A stretch of 5,693 nucleotides of DNA from RGIG6353 sp045660745. GTDB lineage: Bacteria > Bacillota > Clostridia > Oscillospirales > SIG627. Positions 5,350-5,693 of this stretch are shown here, piece by piece. The notes under the pieces are model-generated. The model saw only the letters and a program-made list of their open reading frames with translations, was not told where the DNA came from and searched no databases. A program made the translations under genes and the position numbers. Each line of letters begins with the position of its first letter. The first letter of the stretch is position 1. The stretch is from NCBI GenBank assembly GCA_045660745.1, contig JAZREJ010000040.1, forward strand, positions 1 to 5,693, written 5' to 3'.

Positions 5350-5369
5350 ATTTTATCATAACCCGAAAA

Positions 5370-5398
5370 ATTATAACATTTTTCATTTTCACCGTCAA
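5370..5398 (-). promoter_or_regulatory. Promoter of the Na/Pi cotransporter gene
   Basis: On the minus strand, TTGACG (5398-5393) and TATAAT (5375-5370) with a 17-bp spacer. Predicted start is near 5363, leaving a leader of about 55 nt. The good -35 suggests basal expression, while the adjacent Pho-box-like repeats, 5 bp upstream of -35, suggest extra control. Confidence 0.82.
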
Positions 5399-5403
5399 TA
5401 GAC

Positions 5404-5421
5404 TTTACATAAACCTTACAT
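5404..5421 (+). promoter_or_regulatory. Pho-box-like direct repeat 1
   Basis: TTTACAT, AAAC, CTTACAT: two 7-mers separated by 4 bp, an 11-bp period. This is the layout of PhoB/PhoP-family binding sites (E. coli Pho box: CTGTCAT, 4 bp, CTGTCAC). It lies between two phosphate genes, which supports the call. The bound protein would be a PhoB/PhoP-type response regulator encoded elsewhere. Confidence 0.7.
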
Positions 5422-5427
5422 TGCGAA

Positions 5428-5445
5428 TTTACAAAGACCTTACAT
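5428..5445 (+). promoter_or_regulatory. Pho-box-like direct repeat 2
   Basis: TTTACAA, AGAC, CTTACAT, the same 7-4-7 layout as the first box and 24 bp downstream of it, on the same face and orientation give or take a small offset. Repeats read in the direction of pstS. The distance to the pstS -10 (42 bp) is longer than in the E. coli arrangement. Confidence 0.68.
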
Positions 5446-5487
5446 TCCCCGAACGAAAGGTTGGTAGTACGATTTTTTCCTTTGCGG

Positions 5488-5493
5488 TATAAT
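5488..5493 (+). promoter_or_regulatory. -10 box of the pstS promoter, without a recognisable -35
   Basis: A perfect TATAAT, with predicted start near 5500 and a leader of about 35 nt. At 16-18 bp upstream there is no -35-like hexamer; the best match, TTGGTA at 5461-5466, is 21 bp away. This is typical of activator-dependent promoters and fits induction under phosphate starvation. Confidence 0.7.
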
Positions 5494-5535
5494 GATGGCG
5501 TAAACAAAAAACAACTCAAAAGGAGATTTTGAAAC

Positions 5536-5693
5536 ATGAAAAGAATTTTTGCACTTGTACTCACATTCGCACTCACACTCTGCACCCTTGGTGCGCTTAC
5601 ATCCTGCGGTGGAGCAAAGTTTGATGAAAACAAAAACATCAGCGTAGTTACCCGCGAAGACGGAAGTGGAACCAAGTCCGCATTTATGGAGAT
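5536..5693 (+). CDS. pstS: Phosphate ABC transporter substrate-binding lipoprotein PstS, N-terminus only
   Basis: The first 52 residues are visible; the rest is beyond the right edge. A lipoprotein signal peptide is clear: MKR, a hydrophobic stretch IFALVLTFALTLCTLGA, then the lipobox LTSC with lipidated Cys24. The mature part starts SVVTREDGSGTKSAF (36-50), matching the N-terminal phosphate-binding segment of PstS (the REDGSGT motif, residues 40-46, whose Ser/Gly contact phosphate in known structures). The protein would be anchored on the outer face of the membrane and deliver phosphate to PstC/PstA, with PstB supplying ATP hydrolysis; those genes probably follow. AAGGAG (5520-5525) lies 10 nt upstream of the ATG. 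Confidence 0.92.
   Translation, partial: MKRIFALVLTFALTLCTLGALTSCGGAKFDENKNISVVTREDGSGTKSAFME

Noticed and set aside
5308..5369. Riboswitch in the cotransporter leader
   Set aside because: The leader is only about 55 nt with a single 5-bp hairpin, too little for a known class.
5277..5675. 132-codon minus-strand frame across the intergenic region
   Set aside because: It is antisense to pstS and spans two promoters and the Pho boxes; no sensible product.
1..5693. CRISPR array, tRNA, rRNA or insertion sequence
   Set aside because: No regularly spaced repeats, no cloverleaf or rRNA-like stretch, and no transposase or integrase frame seen in the window.

Overview
The window looks like a low-to-mid GC Firmicute of the class Clostridia, probably gut-associated. 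Support comes from strong AAAGGAG/GGAGG ribosome binding sites, consensus sigma-A promoters with 17-bp spacers, TTG start codons, and a mobilization module like those of Clostridiales integrative elements. This placement is inference from style and gene content, not from a marker gene.

Region 1 (1 to about 3500) reads as one end of an integrative conjugative or mobilizable element. On the minus strand, reading toward position 1, the order is: an AT-hook-bearing protein of unknown family (2521-2078), a small winged-helix protein (2040-1753), a gene-free gap with a dense hairpin cluster that is a good oriT candidate (about 1299-1417), mobC (1269-952), and a relaxase (965 to beyond the left edge). 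The relaxase tail appears to be overlapped in another frame by a further gene starting at 190. Facing away from this set is a LexA-like, self-cleavable repressor (2734-3444, plus strand). The repressor and the minus-strand operon share a compact divergent promoter region in which the two promoters are near-identical inverted copies, with palindromic sites between their -35 and -10 boxes. The simple model is that the repressor keeps the mobilization genes and itself off until damage-triggered self-cleavage. A near-identical palindrome also sits just ahead of the ribosome binding site of each of the first two operon genes.

Region 2 (about 3450-3550) holds two strong hairpins separating the element genes from chromosomal genes, and is the likely element/chromosome boundary.

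Region 3 (3550-5693) is a phosphate uptake locus. A Na/Pi cotransporter with a C-terminal PhoU-like domain (minus strand) is divergent from the start of pstS, the phosphate-binding lipoprotein of the Pst ABC transporter (plus strand, cut by the right edge). Two direct-repeat Pho-box-like elements lie between them, suggesting joint phosphate-starvation control.
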